Assembly (NCBI GenBank): GCA_964491515.1
Contig: CAZBGQ010000001.1
Coordinates: forward strand, 107,732 to 171,731
Direction: 5' to 3'
DNA: 64,000 nucleotides
Source: CAZBGQ01 sp964491515
GTDB taxonomy: Bacteria; Patescibacteriota; Gracilibacteria; UBA1369; UBA12473
Both the position numbers and the translations under genes were made by a program. Numbering within the stretch: position 1 is the first letter of the stretch; every line of letters begins with the position of its first letter. The notes beneath the pieces are model-generated. The model worked only from the letters and a program-made list of their open reading frames with translations. It ran no database searches and was not told the origin of the DNA. Shown piece by piece: positions 52,254 to 59,557 of this stretch.

Positions 52254-53054
52254 ATGGAGAGATTAACAGCTCAAGAAATCGTCCGACACCATCAAGCACA
52301 CCCAGCTGACGCGATCATTTTAGTCATGGACCCAGAAGGGAAATTAGAAGAATATGAAGAGATAATCCAGCAACTTGAAAATAGTAGATTTCGCATTTTC
52401 CAAATTTTAGATCCTGAGAATTGGCTCCAACTTATTGGTGTAGAAGGAGATAAAGGTGGAGGTCAAGAATTACGTGAAGTTCTTAACGGTGGCCTAATTG
52501 TTGCGAATGAAAGCCCAGACACCACTTCAGCAGTAGCCGCCGACTATCTTGAGCGACTTCGTAATGGACCATTTACTTTATTTAATGGAGGAGAATACGA
52601 TTTTGGAAATCATAGTGCTCTTTACACACCTGAATTAACTGCAGCATCCGTAAGAAAATCCATTAAAAGAATCTTAGAATGGACGGTACTCATTACGTTA
52701 GATGAGCCTGTAGAAGCAAATATTCTTGCCTGTGACTGAAAGAAAGATGAGTCCAAACCTCCTGAAGGATCTGACTTAAAAATAAAGGACATTAAAGTAC
52801 ACAGAATTACAACATCTCCGGATATCACTTGTGAGGTTGAAGGATGGAATCGTCCTCTGACATTAGATTTACATATAGAAAATGGCAAAATTATGCCCTG
52901 GGGTGAAGGCTTCATCAAATACAGATTTGTTGGTGAGCGAACAAGCATGCCTAGAAGCAATCTCCTTAAAATTCAAGAGTTATTAACGCGATTATTTGAT
53001 GCAATAAGCAATACCCCTGAATTTGAAAAAGTTCTTTCAGGTATAGATTCTTAA
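52254..53054 (+). pseudogene. Unknown gene with an in-frame TGA at codon 162
   Basis: From ATG 52254 the frame reads 161 codons (start MERLTAQEIVRHHQAHPADA, end EANILACD), meets TGA at 52737-52739, and stays open and protein-like for another 104 codons (KKDESKPPEGSDLKIKDIKV; WGEGFIKYRFVGERTSMPRS; end FEKVLSGIDS) to TAA at 53052-53054. The second part has no ATG upstream of its middle. Either a nonsense mutation, TGA readthrough, or two polypeptides. No domain recognised in either part. Composition is G-rich on this strand, opposite to the host genes, suggesting recent acquisition. Bounded by repeat copies 1 and 2. Confidence 0.65.
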
Positions 53055-53056
53055 AT

Positions 53057-53082
53057 TGGCTGGCCACTCGGGTCTAGTACCC
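53057..53082 (+). repeat. Cassette-boundary repeat, copy 2
   Basis: TGGCTGGCCACTCGGGTCTA then GTACCC; CACT variant, 2 nt after a stop codon. With following bases it can fold: GGCCAC (53062-53067) pairs with GTGGCC (53090-53095), enclosing CGGGT...ACCCCG. Confidence 0.9.
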
Positions 53083-53111
53083 CGGTAAGGTGGCCGAGAA
53101 TTAGCTACTAA

Positions 53112-53516
53112 CTAACATTTAGTGCTAAGTTCATACCCCTCAGCATCCCATTTAACGACTCCTCCATCTAGCTCAATGACATTCTCATATCCTGCAGCCT
53201 TGACTTGTTGAACCGCACTAGAACTCCTATTTCCAGAACGACAATACACCAGGTACTCGCCATCCTTATCCAGCTCAGAGAACTTAGATAAAAAATCTGA
53301 AGCCCTAAAATCAACATTTCTCGCTCCCTCCAAGCATCCTTCAGCAAATTCCTCCGGAGTCCGTACATCTATAATCTGCAAATCCTCAATACTCTGGTCG
53401 TCAATAATTTGAGCCACCTCACTAGGAGACTTTAGGTGATTACCTTCAGGTGCCCCACATCCAACAAAAACAAACAAAGATAAAAGAACTAGAACCAAGG
53501 GTTTAAAAAAATTCAT
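53112..53516 (-). CDS. Rhodanese-domain lipoprotein
   Basis: 134-aa single-domain rhodanese. Seen: lipoprotein signal peptide with lipobox FVFVGC (C20), rhodanese core LQIIDVRTPEEFAEGCLEGA, and the active loop YCRSGNRSS with the catalytic Cys. It would act outside the cytoplasmic membrane, probably in sulfur transfer or redox handling. Host-like strand composition. It lies alone between repeat copies 2 and 3, transcribed against the flanking genes. Confidence 0.92.
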   Translation of the reverse strand: MNFFKPLVLVLLSLFVFVGCGAPEGNHLKSPSEVAQIIDDQSIEDLQIIDVRTPEEFAEGCLEGARNVDFRASDFLSKFSELDKDGEYLVYCRSGNRSSSAVQQVKAAGYENVIELDGGVVKWDAEGYELSTKC

Positions 53517-53535
53517 AAGAGTGAAGTTATTTTTT

Positions 53536-53561
53536 TGGCTGGCTAGTCGGGTCTAGTACCC
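53536..53561 (+). repeat. Cassette-boundary repeat, copy 3
   Basis: TGGCTGGCTAGTCGGGTCTA then GTACCC; TAGT variant. Inner hairpin GGGT-CTAGT-ACCC; outer CTAGTC can pair with GACTAG 27 nt downstream. Confidence 0.9.
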
Positions 53562-53596
53562 TTTTATGGCTTAGGGACTAGGGTTAGAATCCTAAC

Positions 53597-53622
53597 TGGC
53601 TGGCCACTCGGGTCTAGTACCC
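53597..53622 (+). repeat. Cassette-boundary repeat, copy 4
   Basis: TGGCTGGCCACTCGGGTCTA then GTACCC; CACT variant, identical to copy 2 over the core, only 61 nt after copy 3 with no gene between. Preceded by a GTTAG-AATC-CTAAC hairpin. Confidence 0.9.
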
Positions 53623-53673
53623 TTTTGTGGATTTTAGGGTACCGCTTCTTGCCTTGAGACACAATTGTAGCGT

Positions 53674-53690
53674 TTCAGGTGAAATGAGAC
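53674..53690 (+). repeat. 17-bp sequence shared with the rny upstream region
   Basis: TTCAGGTGAAATGAGAC here; its exact reverse complement is at 35765-35781. Here it is followed by ATTTGAGACA, giving two GAGACA-like words as in some insertion-sequence ends. No transposase is present at either site. Confidence 0.5.
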
Positions 53691-53735
53691 ATTTGAGACA
53701 GTATAAAAAAGGGATCCCCACATAAAATCAAGAAC

Positions 53736-53764
53736 TTGCAACCTGGCAGTCTTTGTGGTAGAGT
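53736..53764 (+). promoter_or_regulatory. Candidate promoter of the Lys/Ala-protein–AlbA operon
   Basis: TTGCAA (53736-53741), 17-nt spacer, TAGAGT (53759-53764), 27 nt before the ATG at 53792. Confidence 0.5.
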
Positions 53765-53791
53765 GCTAACATTAACTTTAACCCCCAATTA

Positions 53792-54073
53792 ATGGTCAAA
53801 AGAACTGGAAGCAAAGCTGCTTCTGCGGCAGCTAAAACGCTTAGAAAAAAGTCATCGCCTAAGAGTGCAAAATCGGCTGCGGCCAGTGCTCTCACTCAAA
53901 AGGAAACTGGGAGAGCGAAAGAAAAAACTGGAAAAAAGGCTGCTTCTGCAGCGTCTAAAACCTTAAGAAGCAAGTCTTCAACTAAGGCCGCTAAATCAGC
54001 GGCAGGCAGCGCTCTTTCTCAAAGGGAAAAATCAAAGAAACTTAAAGTTAAAAAGAAAAATGACAAAAAATGA
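53792..54073 (+). CDS. Small basic Lys/Ala/Ser protein with internal duplication
   Basis: 93-aa highly basic protein made of two copies of a ~38-residue unit: SKAASAAAKTLRKKSS then AKSAAASALTQKE, and KKAASAASKTLRSKSS then AKSAAGSALSQRE, with a lysine-rich tail. Composition recalls histone-H1-like or nucleic-acid-binding peptides. The next gene starts inside its last codons (14-nt overlap), so the two are translationally coupled and probably act together, for example as a small partner or antitoxin-like component; that role is inference. Confidence 0.75.
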   Translation: MVKRTGSKAASAAAKTLRKKSSPKSAKSAAASALTQKETGRAKEKTGKKAASAASKTLRSKSSTKAAKSAAGSALSQREKSKKLKVKKKNDKK

Positions 54074-55067
54074 AATTGATTCATCTCTTACCAATATTTT
54101 GTCACTTAACCACAGGGGATATATTAGATCCCGAGAGTCGACTACCCTAGAGTTTAAGGAAACCTTCGATTGGGGATATAGATCAAGATACGCTAAAATT
54201 ATGGCCTCGTTTGCAAACAACAAAGGAGGATTTATTCTGTTTGGGGTTAAAAACGCTCCACGAGAAGCTATTGGTTTACTTGATCAGAGATTCGAAAAGA
54301 GAGAACCCGAGAAAATCAGCGAGTACTTGAAATCACTATTTGGCACTACGATTGAGTTTACCTCGGGAATTTTCGAGGTACATGAAAAAGAATTTGGATA
54401 TATATACGTGCCCGAGCTTACTTCAAAACCACTAATATGTTCTAAAAATGATGGGGATGTCTTAAGAGATGGTGAAATTTATTTTAGAAATGGAGCACGT
54501 ACAGATAGAATTGATTCTCAAAATTTGAGGCAATTAGTTGAGGAGGAGAAACATAAAGAAAGGCTTGCATGGCAAAAGCACATTGAAAAAATTGCAAAAA
54601 TAGGCGTTAGAGATGCGGCGTTACTTAATCTAAAATCCGGAGTTCTAAATGGATCAACCAAATCAGTAATTATTGATAAAGCTTTACTTGATCAGATTCG
54701 CTTCATTAAGGAGGGCTCATTTTCCGAACGAGAAGGGGCTCCGACTTTACGTATTATTGGAGAGATCAAAGGTACTGGAGATGTTATTGAAAAAACGGTT
54801 AATTTTGAGGAAATATTCTATCTCACTGCTGGTGAAATGGGTGAAAAATTAGGTTTTAGTGGAGGCAAAAGGTCCACTTCTAAACAAGCTGTAGCTTTAG
54901 CTAATTATTATGGTTTTAAAAATATGGAAGGTTTTGTCCATCGCTTTCGTAGGTACACTGGCTATTCTGATGATGCCTATCATTTTCTTTTAAAGAAAAT
55001 GAATGCTGGAGAGTTTTTGCCTGAACGAGACGATCCCAATATGAAAAAAATCCGCAGAAAGAATTGA
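54060..55067 (+). CDS. AlbA_2/Schlafen-type putative DNA-binding protein
   Basis: 335-aa protein. N-terminal Schlafen AlbA_2 domain (about 20-160): ESTTLEFKETFDWGYRSRYA, KIMASFANNKGGFILFGVKN, GYIYVPELTSKPLICSKNDG, GEIYFRNGARTDRID. C-terminal part (about 250-335) is helical and may be a second DNA-binding domain (GEMGEKLGFSGGKRSTSKQA, FVHRFRRYTGYSD). AlbA_2 domains occur in regulators, helicases and defence proteins. Coupled to the basic repeat protein upstream. Composition is not host-like (little strand skew). Confidence 0.8.
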   Translation: MTKNEIDSSLTNILSLNHRGYIRSRESTTLEFKETFDWGYRSRYAKIMASFANNKGGFILFGVKNAPREAIGLLDQRFEKREPEKISEYLKSLFGTTIEFTSGIFEVHEKEFGYIYVPELTSKPLICSKNDGDVLRDGEIYFRNGARTDRIDSQNLRQLVEEEKHKERLAWQKHIEKIAKIGVRDAALLNLKSGVLNGSTKSVIIDKALLDQIRFIKEGSFSEREGAPTLRIIGEIKGTGDVIEKTVNFEEIFYLTAGEMGEKLGFSGGKRSTSKQAVALANYYGFKNMEGFVHRFRRYTGYSDDAYHFLLKKMNAGEFLPERDDPNMKKIRRKN

Positions 55068-55145
55068 AACCTTATGGTAGGCCTCTTCATGGTCAAGCGC
55101 ACTCTCTATCTCAATAGTCCTTTAATTTCCACCCATATTATTGGG

Positions 55146-56198
55146 TTAAAAAATAACGTCCTCCCCATCCACCACTATACCCGCTTCTTCGAGACCGCGT
55201 ATTCGTCCTGTGAGAATTCCTAAGCGGCACGAGATTCCATCGCTCATCAAGTTCCAATTTGTTTGACCTAACGCGGTCACGATCAGTTTCTTTAAATCGC
55301 TCTTAGCTTTGAGGGACTCTCTCCCCTTCTCATCCTGAAGATTAAATGATGCGGTGACAAAGCGCCCCATTTCTGGACTACCAATTTCTAATCGCTCGAA
55401 TCCGCTATCCTCAAGGGCTCTTTCTAAACGCTTCTGAATCTGAGGAAAAGTCAGGACTTCTTTAGGAATCCTAGCTTCCTTATCCTGTTTCTGGCCCATT
55501 TCCTTAACCACCGCTAAACCATTTTGAAATCTCATGTATTTTTGACCTTCTTCATCGCTTAAACAGAATCTTAATTTATCTTCGACGTATCGTCTTTCGT
55601 CTTTAAAAATAATCTCCTCATCTGGGTCCATACTCAAATCCAATATTTTTTCGTCCGTGAACCCACAAAAAGAACAGTCCCTCCGAGTAATAATCTTATT
55701 TTGCGTTTTTTCAGTGTCCTCCTTCAGTCTCTTTTTACAACTTGGACACTGCCAGGATATCAAGTCTTCTCGCTTTCCCCCATCTCTAAACTTAGAAATG
55801 ATCTGGCAAGCATCACAGTGGAACCAAAAAGTCATTGAGTCCTTATCCTTACCAAATCCTAGGCTCAACATCTTCTCAACATATTTCATGGGCTGGGCAC
55901 ATCCAATGCATCGAATCCCTTTTGGTGGCAGTGCATTTTCGAACTGTTCGTCTCGTTGACGATCCCTGCCCATCCATTCTTCGATAGTCTTACTACGATT
56001 CACATAGCGCTCTCCAGTAAGGAAGTACAAACTAAATTTAAGTAGCCATTCATTGCCTTTCTTCGTGAGCTGTTTACCCTTAGTAGATTTGGGGTTCTCC
56101 ATGAAAGCTTCTTCGTGTGAGCGACACCGTTCAACCGTGTGCCGATCATAGAGGTCTTCGTAGTATGGACGATCCTTGAGGTAGCTCGATTTATCCAT
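55146..56198 (-). CDS. Multi-zinc-finger protein, unknown
   Basis: 350-aa protein. Central CxxC cluster (about 95-185): CIGCAQ, FHCDACQ, WQCPSCKKRL, DCSFCGF, enough for two zinc ribbons. Flanks are helical and charged; the C-terminus is alpha/beta (QKRLERALEDSGFERLEIGS, GRFVTASFNLQDEKGR). No catalytic motif recognised. Divergent from the next gene across 40 nt. Confidence 0.65.
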   Translation of the reverse strand: MDKSSYLKDRPYYEDLYDRHTVERCRSHEEAFMENPKSTKGKQLTKKGNEWLLKFSLYFLTGERYVNRSKTIEEWMGRDRQRDEQFENALPPKGIRCIGCAQPMKYVEKMLSLGFGKDKDSMTFWFHCDACQIISKFRDGGKREDLISWQCPSCKKRLKEDTEKTQNKIITRRDCSFCGFTDEKILDLSMDPDEEIIFKDERRYVEDKLRFCLSDEEGQKYMRFQNGLAVVKEMGQKQDKEARIPKEVLTFPQIQKRLERALEDSGFERLEIGSPEMGRFVTASFNLQDEKGRESLKAKSDLKKLIVTALGQTNWNLMSDGISCRLGILTGRIRGLEEAGIVVDGEDVIF

Positions 56199-56238
56199 AG
56201 GAATGCGTTAAAATGAATGAGTAAATATTACCCGATAT

Positions 56239-56955
56239 ATGGACTTTGGAACTACCACTTATCAAAGAGAATTTGCTTCGATTCACAACCTACGGGGGGA
56301 AATGGCCGAAGTATTCGATTCGTATCAACCGTTTTTTAAGCATGCACAAAGCCAAAGCGAGTACATAGCTAAATTTTCAGAACAATTGACGAGTGCCGCC
56401 GAAACATTCAGAAAGCACCTTGAGCCCATTTCCGACTTAGGGGAGAAGCTCCATAAATTTTCGCAGCGAATAATGCCTCCATTGAAAGTTATGGGAGGAA
56501 GCCTTGCTGATGAGCTAATGAGGGATATCGATCAGGAGACAAAACCCGCTTCCTATTCAATTATTGTCCCGGATAAAATTGTCACACCTATCAAGCGCCC
56601 TGCTCCCCATTGGGATATAGAAAGAATGGTTATTCAAAAGAGGACAGAAGGATTTTTGGTTTACAACGTTATGGTGGAGGGAAATCCTAATAGCCAGCAT
56701 GGTCTTCTCCTTAGCTTTCTTTGTACGCATATAGGTATTCAAGGAATTGCTCGATACGAGGCCATCGAGGATTTCTTTCGGGCTAATAACCTTGAACCTT
56801 TATACGGAGATCAAATGAAAGCTCGAATACGTAATGCTCGTGATTCTATGTTCCGTTTTATTAAGATCCCTAAAAAACTAAGCAATAATACCCCGATAAT
56901 TGAGATTATTCGGAATGTTGGACTTAGATTTAATAATGAATTATTCACACCATAA
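56239..56955 (+). CDS. Unknown protein with possible C-terminal winged helix
   Basis: 238-aa protein. N-terminal half helical and coiled (FDSYQPFFKHAQSQSEYIAK; LTSAAETFRKHLEPISDLGE). The C-terminal part ends ARDSMFRFIKIPKKL and IIEIIRNVGLRFNNELF, which resembles the last helix-wing of OmpR-type winged helices (IETVRGVGYRF), so a DNA-binding role is possible but unproven. Just upstream of the phage packaging block. Confidence 0.6.
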   Translation: MDFGTTTYQREFASIHNLRGEMAEVFDSYQPFFKHAQSQSEYIAKFSEQLTSAAETFRKHLEPISDLGEKLHKFSQRIMPPLKVMGGSLADELMRDIDQETKPASYSIIVPDKIVTPIKRPAPHWDIERMVIQKRTEGFLVYNVMVEGNPNSQHGLLLSFLCTHIGIQGIARYEAIEDFFRANNLEPLYGDQMKARIRNARDSMFRFIKIPKKLSNNTPIIEIIRNVGLRFNNELFTP

Positions 56956-57021
56956 ATTGAAATACTGAGAATCTTTTCGATATTTCAACCTGAAATAAAG
57001 TTCTTCTAAGCAAAAAAATAC

Positions 57022-57059
57022 GGGAGGAAAATATAGGTAGTTTCTTAACTCAAACTACC
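57022..57059 (+). promoter_or_regulatory. Shine-Dalgarno separated from the start by a hairpin
   Basis: GGGAGG (57022-57027), 8 nt, then perfect hairpin GGTAGTTT-N8-AAACTACC (57036-57059) abutting the ATG at 57060. If the hairpin folds, it loops out 24 nt and leaves an 8-nt effective spacing; if open, the ribosome site is too far away. Confidence 0.65.
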
Positions 57060-58322
57060 ATGAATTTTACCCATGTCCGTATCTCGGACCTAAACCCCGC
57101 TCCATACAACCCGCGTAAGTGGAGCCAAAGAGCAACCGATGACCTCACTGAGAGCATCAAGAAATTCGGACTTGTTGATCCGATCATAGTTAATAAGGCA
57201 CCAAGCAGAAAGAACGTGGTTATTGGTGGCCATTTCCGCCTGCACATAGCAAAAAAGCTTGGGTTCAAAGAGGTTCCCGTTGCCTACATTGATATACCAG
57301 ACGAGGCCAAAGAGCGTGAATTAAACCTGCGTTTGAACCGTAATACGGGTGACTGGGATTTTAAGATGCTCAAGGACTTCGATCTGGAACAACTTCTAGA
57401 CGTTGGCTTTGATGACTCGGACCTACAAGAAATATGGGGAGATATTTTAGAAACGGAAGATGACCATTTTGATAGAGAGAAGGAGCTACGAGAGCTGCCC
57501 CCTAGTGAGGTCTCCGCAGGTGATAATTTTCAGCTTGGAGATCACCTATTAATCTGTGGGGATTCGACCGAGCAATCTACCATCAGAAAGATTTCCGAAG
57601 GCAAAAAGATCCAGTTTATAACTGCAGACCCTCCCTATAATATCTCTTTAAGTTACAACGATGGAGTTGGAGCCAAGGGGAAATATGGAGGTACGCATGT
57701 GAAGGACAATAAATCCCGCCTAGATTATAAAACCTTTCTTCTAAGTGCCCTCTCCAACGCAAAGTCTGTAGCAGATGATAACGCACATTTTTTCTGCTGG
57801 TGTGACGAGAAGAACATCGGCTTAGTCCAGGAGGTTTATGAAGAACTGGAGATTTTGAATAAACGTGTTTGTGTTTGGATAAAAAACAATGCGATGGCCA
57901 CTCCCCAAGTGGCATTCAATAAAGTCATGGAGCCATGCCTATACGGGACACGTGGCGATCCATTCCTTTCCAAGTATCACACCAATTTCAATGAGGTGAT
58001 CAACAAAAATCTGGATACAGGCAATAGATTGCCGGACGACATCATGGACTTGCTCAGTATTTGGCTGGAACGTCGGCTTCCTGCGATGGAATACGAACAC
58101 CCGACCCAAAAACCATCCACCCTTTATGAAAAAGCCATCAGAAGATGCACCAAACCTGGTGATTACGTACTTGAGTTATTTGGAGGGAGTGGCAGCACTT
58201 TGATTGCTTGTGAGCAATTGAAGCGTAAGTGCTTGATGGTTGAAATTGATCCCGTTTTTTGTTCTTTAATCATACGACGCTATGAAAACCTTACCGGCAG
58301 AAAAGCCGAAAAAATCAATTAG
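57060..58322 (+). CDS. ParB-domain–DNA methyltransferase fusion
   Basis: 420-aa phage-type protein. N-terminal ParB/sulfiredoxin domain (about 1-110): VRISDLNPAPYNPRKWSQRA, LVDPIIVNK, VVIGGHFRLHIAKKLGF. C-terminal beta-class amino-methyltransferase: motif IV DPPYNISLSYNDG (near 193), target region, then motif I LELFGGSGSTLIACEQ and MVEIDP. It modifies adenine (N6) or cytosine (N4). Such fusions are widespread in prophages just before terminase genes. The start fits the ParB N-terminus. Confidence 0.92.
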   Translation: MNFTHVRISDLNPAPYNPRKWSQRATDDLTESIKKFGLVDPIIVNKAPSRKNVVIGGHFRLHIAKKLGFKEVPVAYIDIPDEAKERELNLRLNRNTGDWDFKMLKDFDLEQLLDVGFDDSDLQEIWGDILETEDDHFDREKELRELPPSEVSAGDNFQLGDHLLICGDSTEQSTIRKISEGKKIQFITADPPYNISLSYNDGVGAKGKYGGTHVKDNKSRLDYKTFLLSALSNAKSVADDNAHFFCWCDEKNIGLVQEVYEELEILNKRVCVWIKNNAMATPQVAFNKVMEPCLYGTRGDPFLSKYHTNFNEVINKNLDTGNRLPDDIMDLLSIWLERRLPAMEYEHPTQKPSTLYEKAIRRCTKPGDYVLELFGGSGSTLIACEQLKRKCLMVEIDPVFCSLIIRRYENLTGRKAEKIN

Positions 58323-59082
58323 TCATGGCCAGTTATTTCAACTGGGCGATCACGTATTGCTTTGTGGCGATTCCACGAATGAAGCCAATGTAAAAATGCT
58401 ACTTGAACACGCCACAATAGATCTCATACTGACGGACCCGCCGTATGGAGTGGCCTACGTTGAAAGCAAAGATTCGTTCCAGTCTGATGGTGCCCAAAAA
58501 CATAAAGCCATTTTGAATGATGGCTACCAGTCGGACGGACAGTACTCCGCGTTCAGCCAGGCATGGCTAACGGCCTCAAAGCCATACCTGAATCGTCGGA
58601 ATAGTTTTTACATCTTCAACTCCGACAGAATGCTCTTTTCGCTGCAGTCGGCATTGAAAGAGACTGGCTACGATTTCAAGCAATTACTTGTTTGGCTAAA
58701 AACAGGAGCGGTCATTGGGCGCTTAGATTATCTGCCCCAACATGAACTAATATTGTATGGATGGTCAGGAGTTCATCAGTTCATGAAAAGCAAGGACAAG
58801 AGCGTGCTGATTCATCCAAAGCCAAAAAAGAATGGCCTTCATCCGACCATGAAACCTTTGCCGCTTTTGCGAAGGATGATTTTGAATTCAACGAAGCTTG
58901 GTGAGGTCATTTACGACCCTTTCGGGGGAAGCGGATCCACGTTGATAGCTTGCGAACAAACAAAACGTAGGTGCTTCATGATCGAGTATGAACCCAAATA
59001 CTGCCAGGTCATTCTTGATCGCTACAAACGCATCACCGGCAAGTCCCCTACCCTATTAACCCCAGAAGACCATGAACAGTGA
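58282..59082 (+). CDS. Second DNA methyltransferase (N6-A/N4-C)
   Basis: 266-aa beta-class methyltransferase. Seen: LFQLGDHVLLCGDSTNEANV, motif IV ILTDPPYGVAYVES, and motif I IYDPFGGSGSTLIACEQTKR with CFMIEYEP. It overlaps the ParB fusion by 41 nt and the small terminase by 11 nt. It has no ParB part and differs in the target-recognition region from the first, so the two probably modify different sites. No cognate restriction enzyme is adjacent. Confidence 0.92.
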   Translation: MKTLPAEKPKKSISHGQLFQLGDHVLLCGDSTNEANVKMLLEHATIDLILTDPPYGVAYVESKDSFQSDGAQKHKAILNDGYQSDGQYSAFSQAWLTASKPYLNRRNSFYIFNSDRMLFSLQSALKETGYDFKQLLVWLKTGAVIGRLDYLPQHELILYGWSGVHQFMKSKDKSVLIHPKPKKNGLHPTMKPLPLLRRMILNSTKLGEVIYDPFGGSGSTLIACEQTKRRCFMIEYEPKYCQVILDRYKRITGKSPTLLTPEDHEQ

Positions 59083-59557
59083 AAACGATCCCATACAGCA
59101 ACGGATTGATCAGAATAAGGATGAGCTGATCATGATGCTTAAAAAGACGCCGATAGTGCAGCTGGCCTGTGAAAAAATTGGTATCAGCCGAGCGACATTT
59201 TATCGATGGAAAAAATCTGATCCATCATTTGAGGAACAGGCCGATACAGCCATCTATGTCGGAAAGCACTTGGTGAACGACATGGCTGAGTCTCAGCTCA
59301 TTAGGGCGATTAAGGAGGGCAACATGACCTCCATCATTTTCTGGCTCAAAAATAACCACCCAGGCTACAAAACCAGAGTGGAACTTTCTGGGACAGTGAA
59401 ATCCCAGGCCACGCTCACAGAGGAGCAAGAAGAGCAAATACAAAAGGCACTGCACCACGCAGGGCTTAACCTACAAATTCCATCCTTTAACCCTCAAAAC
59501 AATGGAACTACCAAAAAACTTAAACGATCTCGTAAAAAATCAGGCAATAAGACGTAA
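59072..59557 (+). CDS. Phage terminase small subunit-like protein
   Basis: 161-aa protein. N-terminal helix-turn-helix (LMMLKKTP... ACEKIGISRATFYRWKKSDP), then the phBC6A51-like small-terminase segment (LVNDMAESQLIRAIKEGNMT, SIIFWLKNNHPGYKTRVELS). The tail is basic. It recognises DNA for packaging. The ATG overlaps the methyltransferase end; its last 56 nt overlap the start of terL. Confidence 0.85.
   Translation: MNSENDPIQQRIDQNKDELIMMLKKTPIVQLACEKIGISRATFYRWKKSDPSFEEQADTAIYVGKHLVNDMAESQLIRAIKEGNMTSIIFWLKNNHPGYKTRVELSGTVKSQATLTEEQEEQIQKALHHAGLNLQIPSFNPQNNGTTKKLKRSRKKSGNKT

Noticed and set aside
58282..58322. Overlap of the two methyltransferase genes as evidence of one split gene.
   Set aside because: Each has its own complete DPPY and FGGSG motifs in the same order, so they are two full enzymes in tandem.
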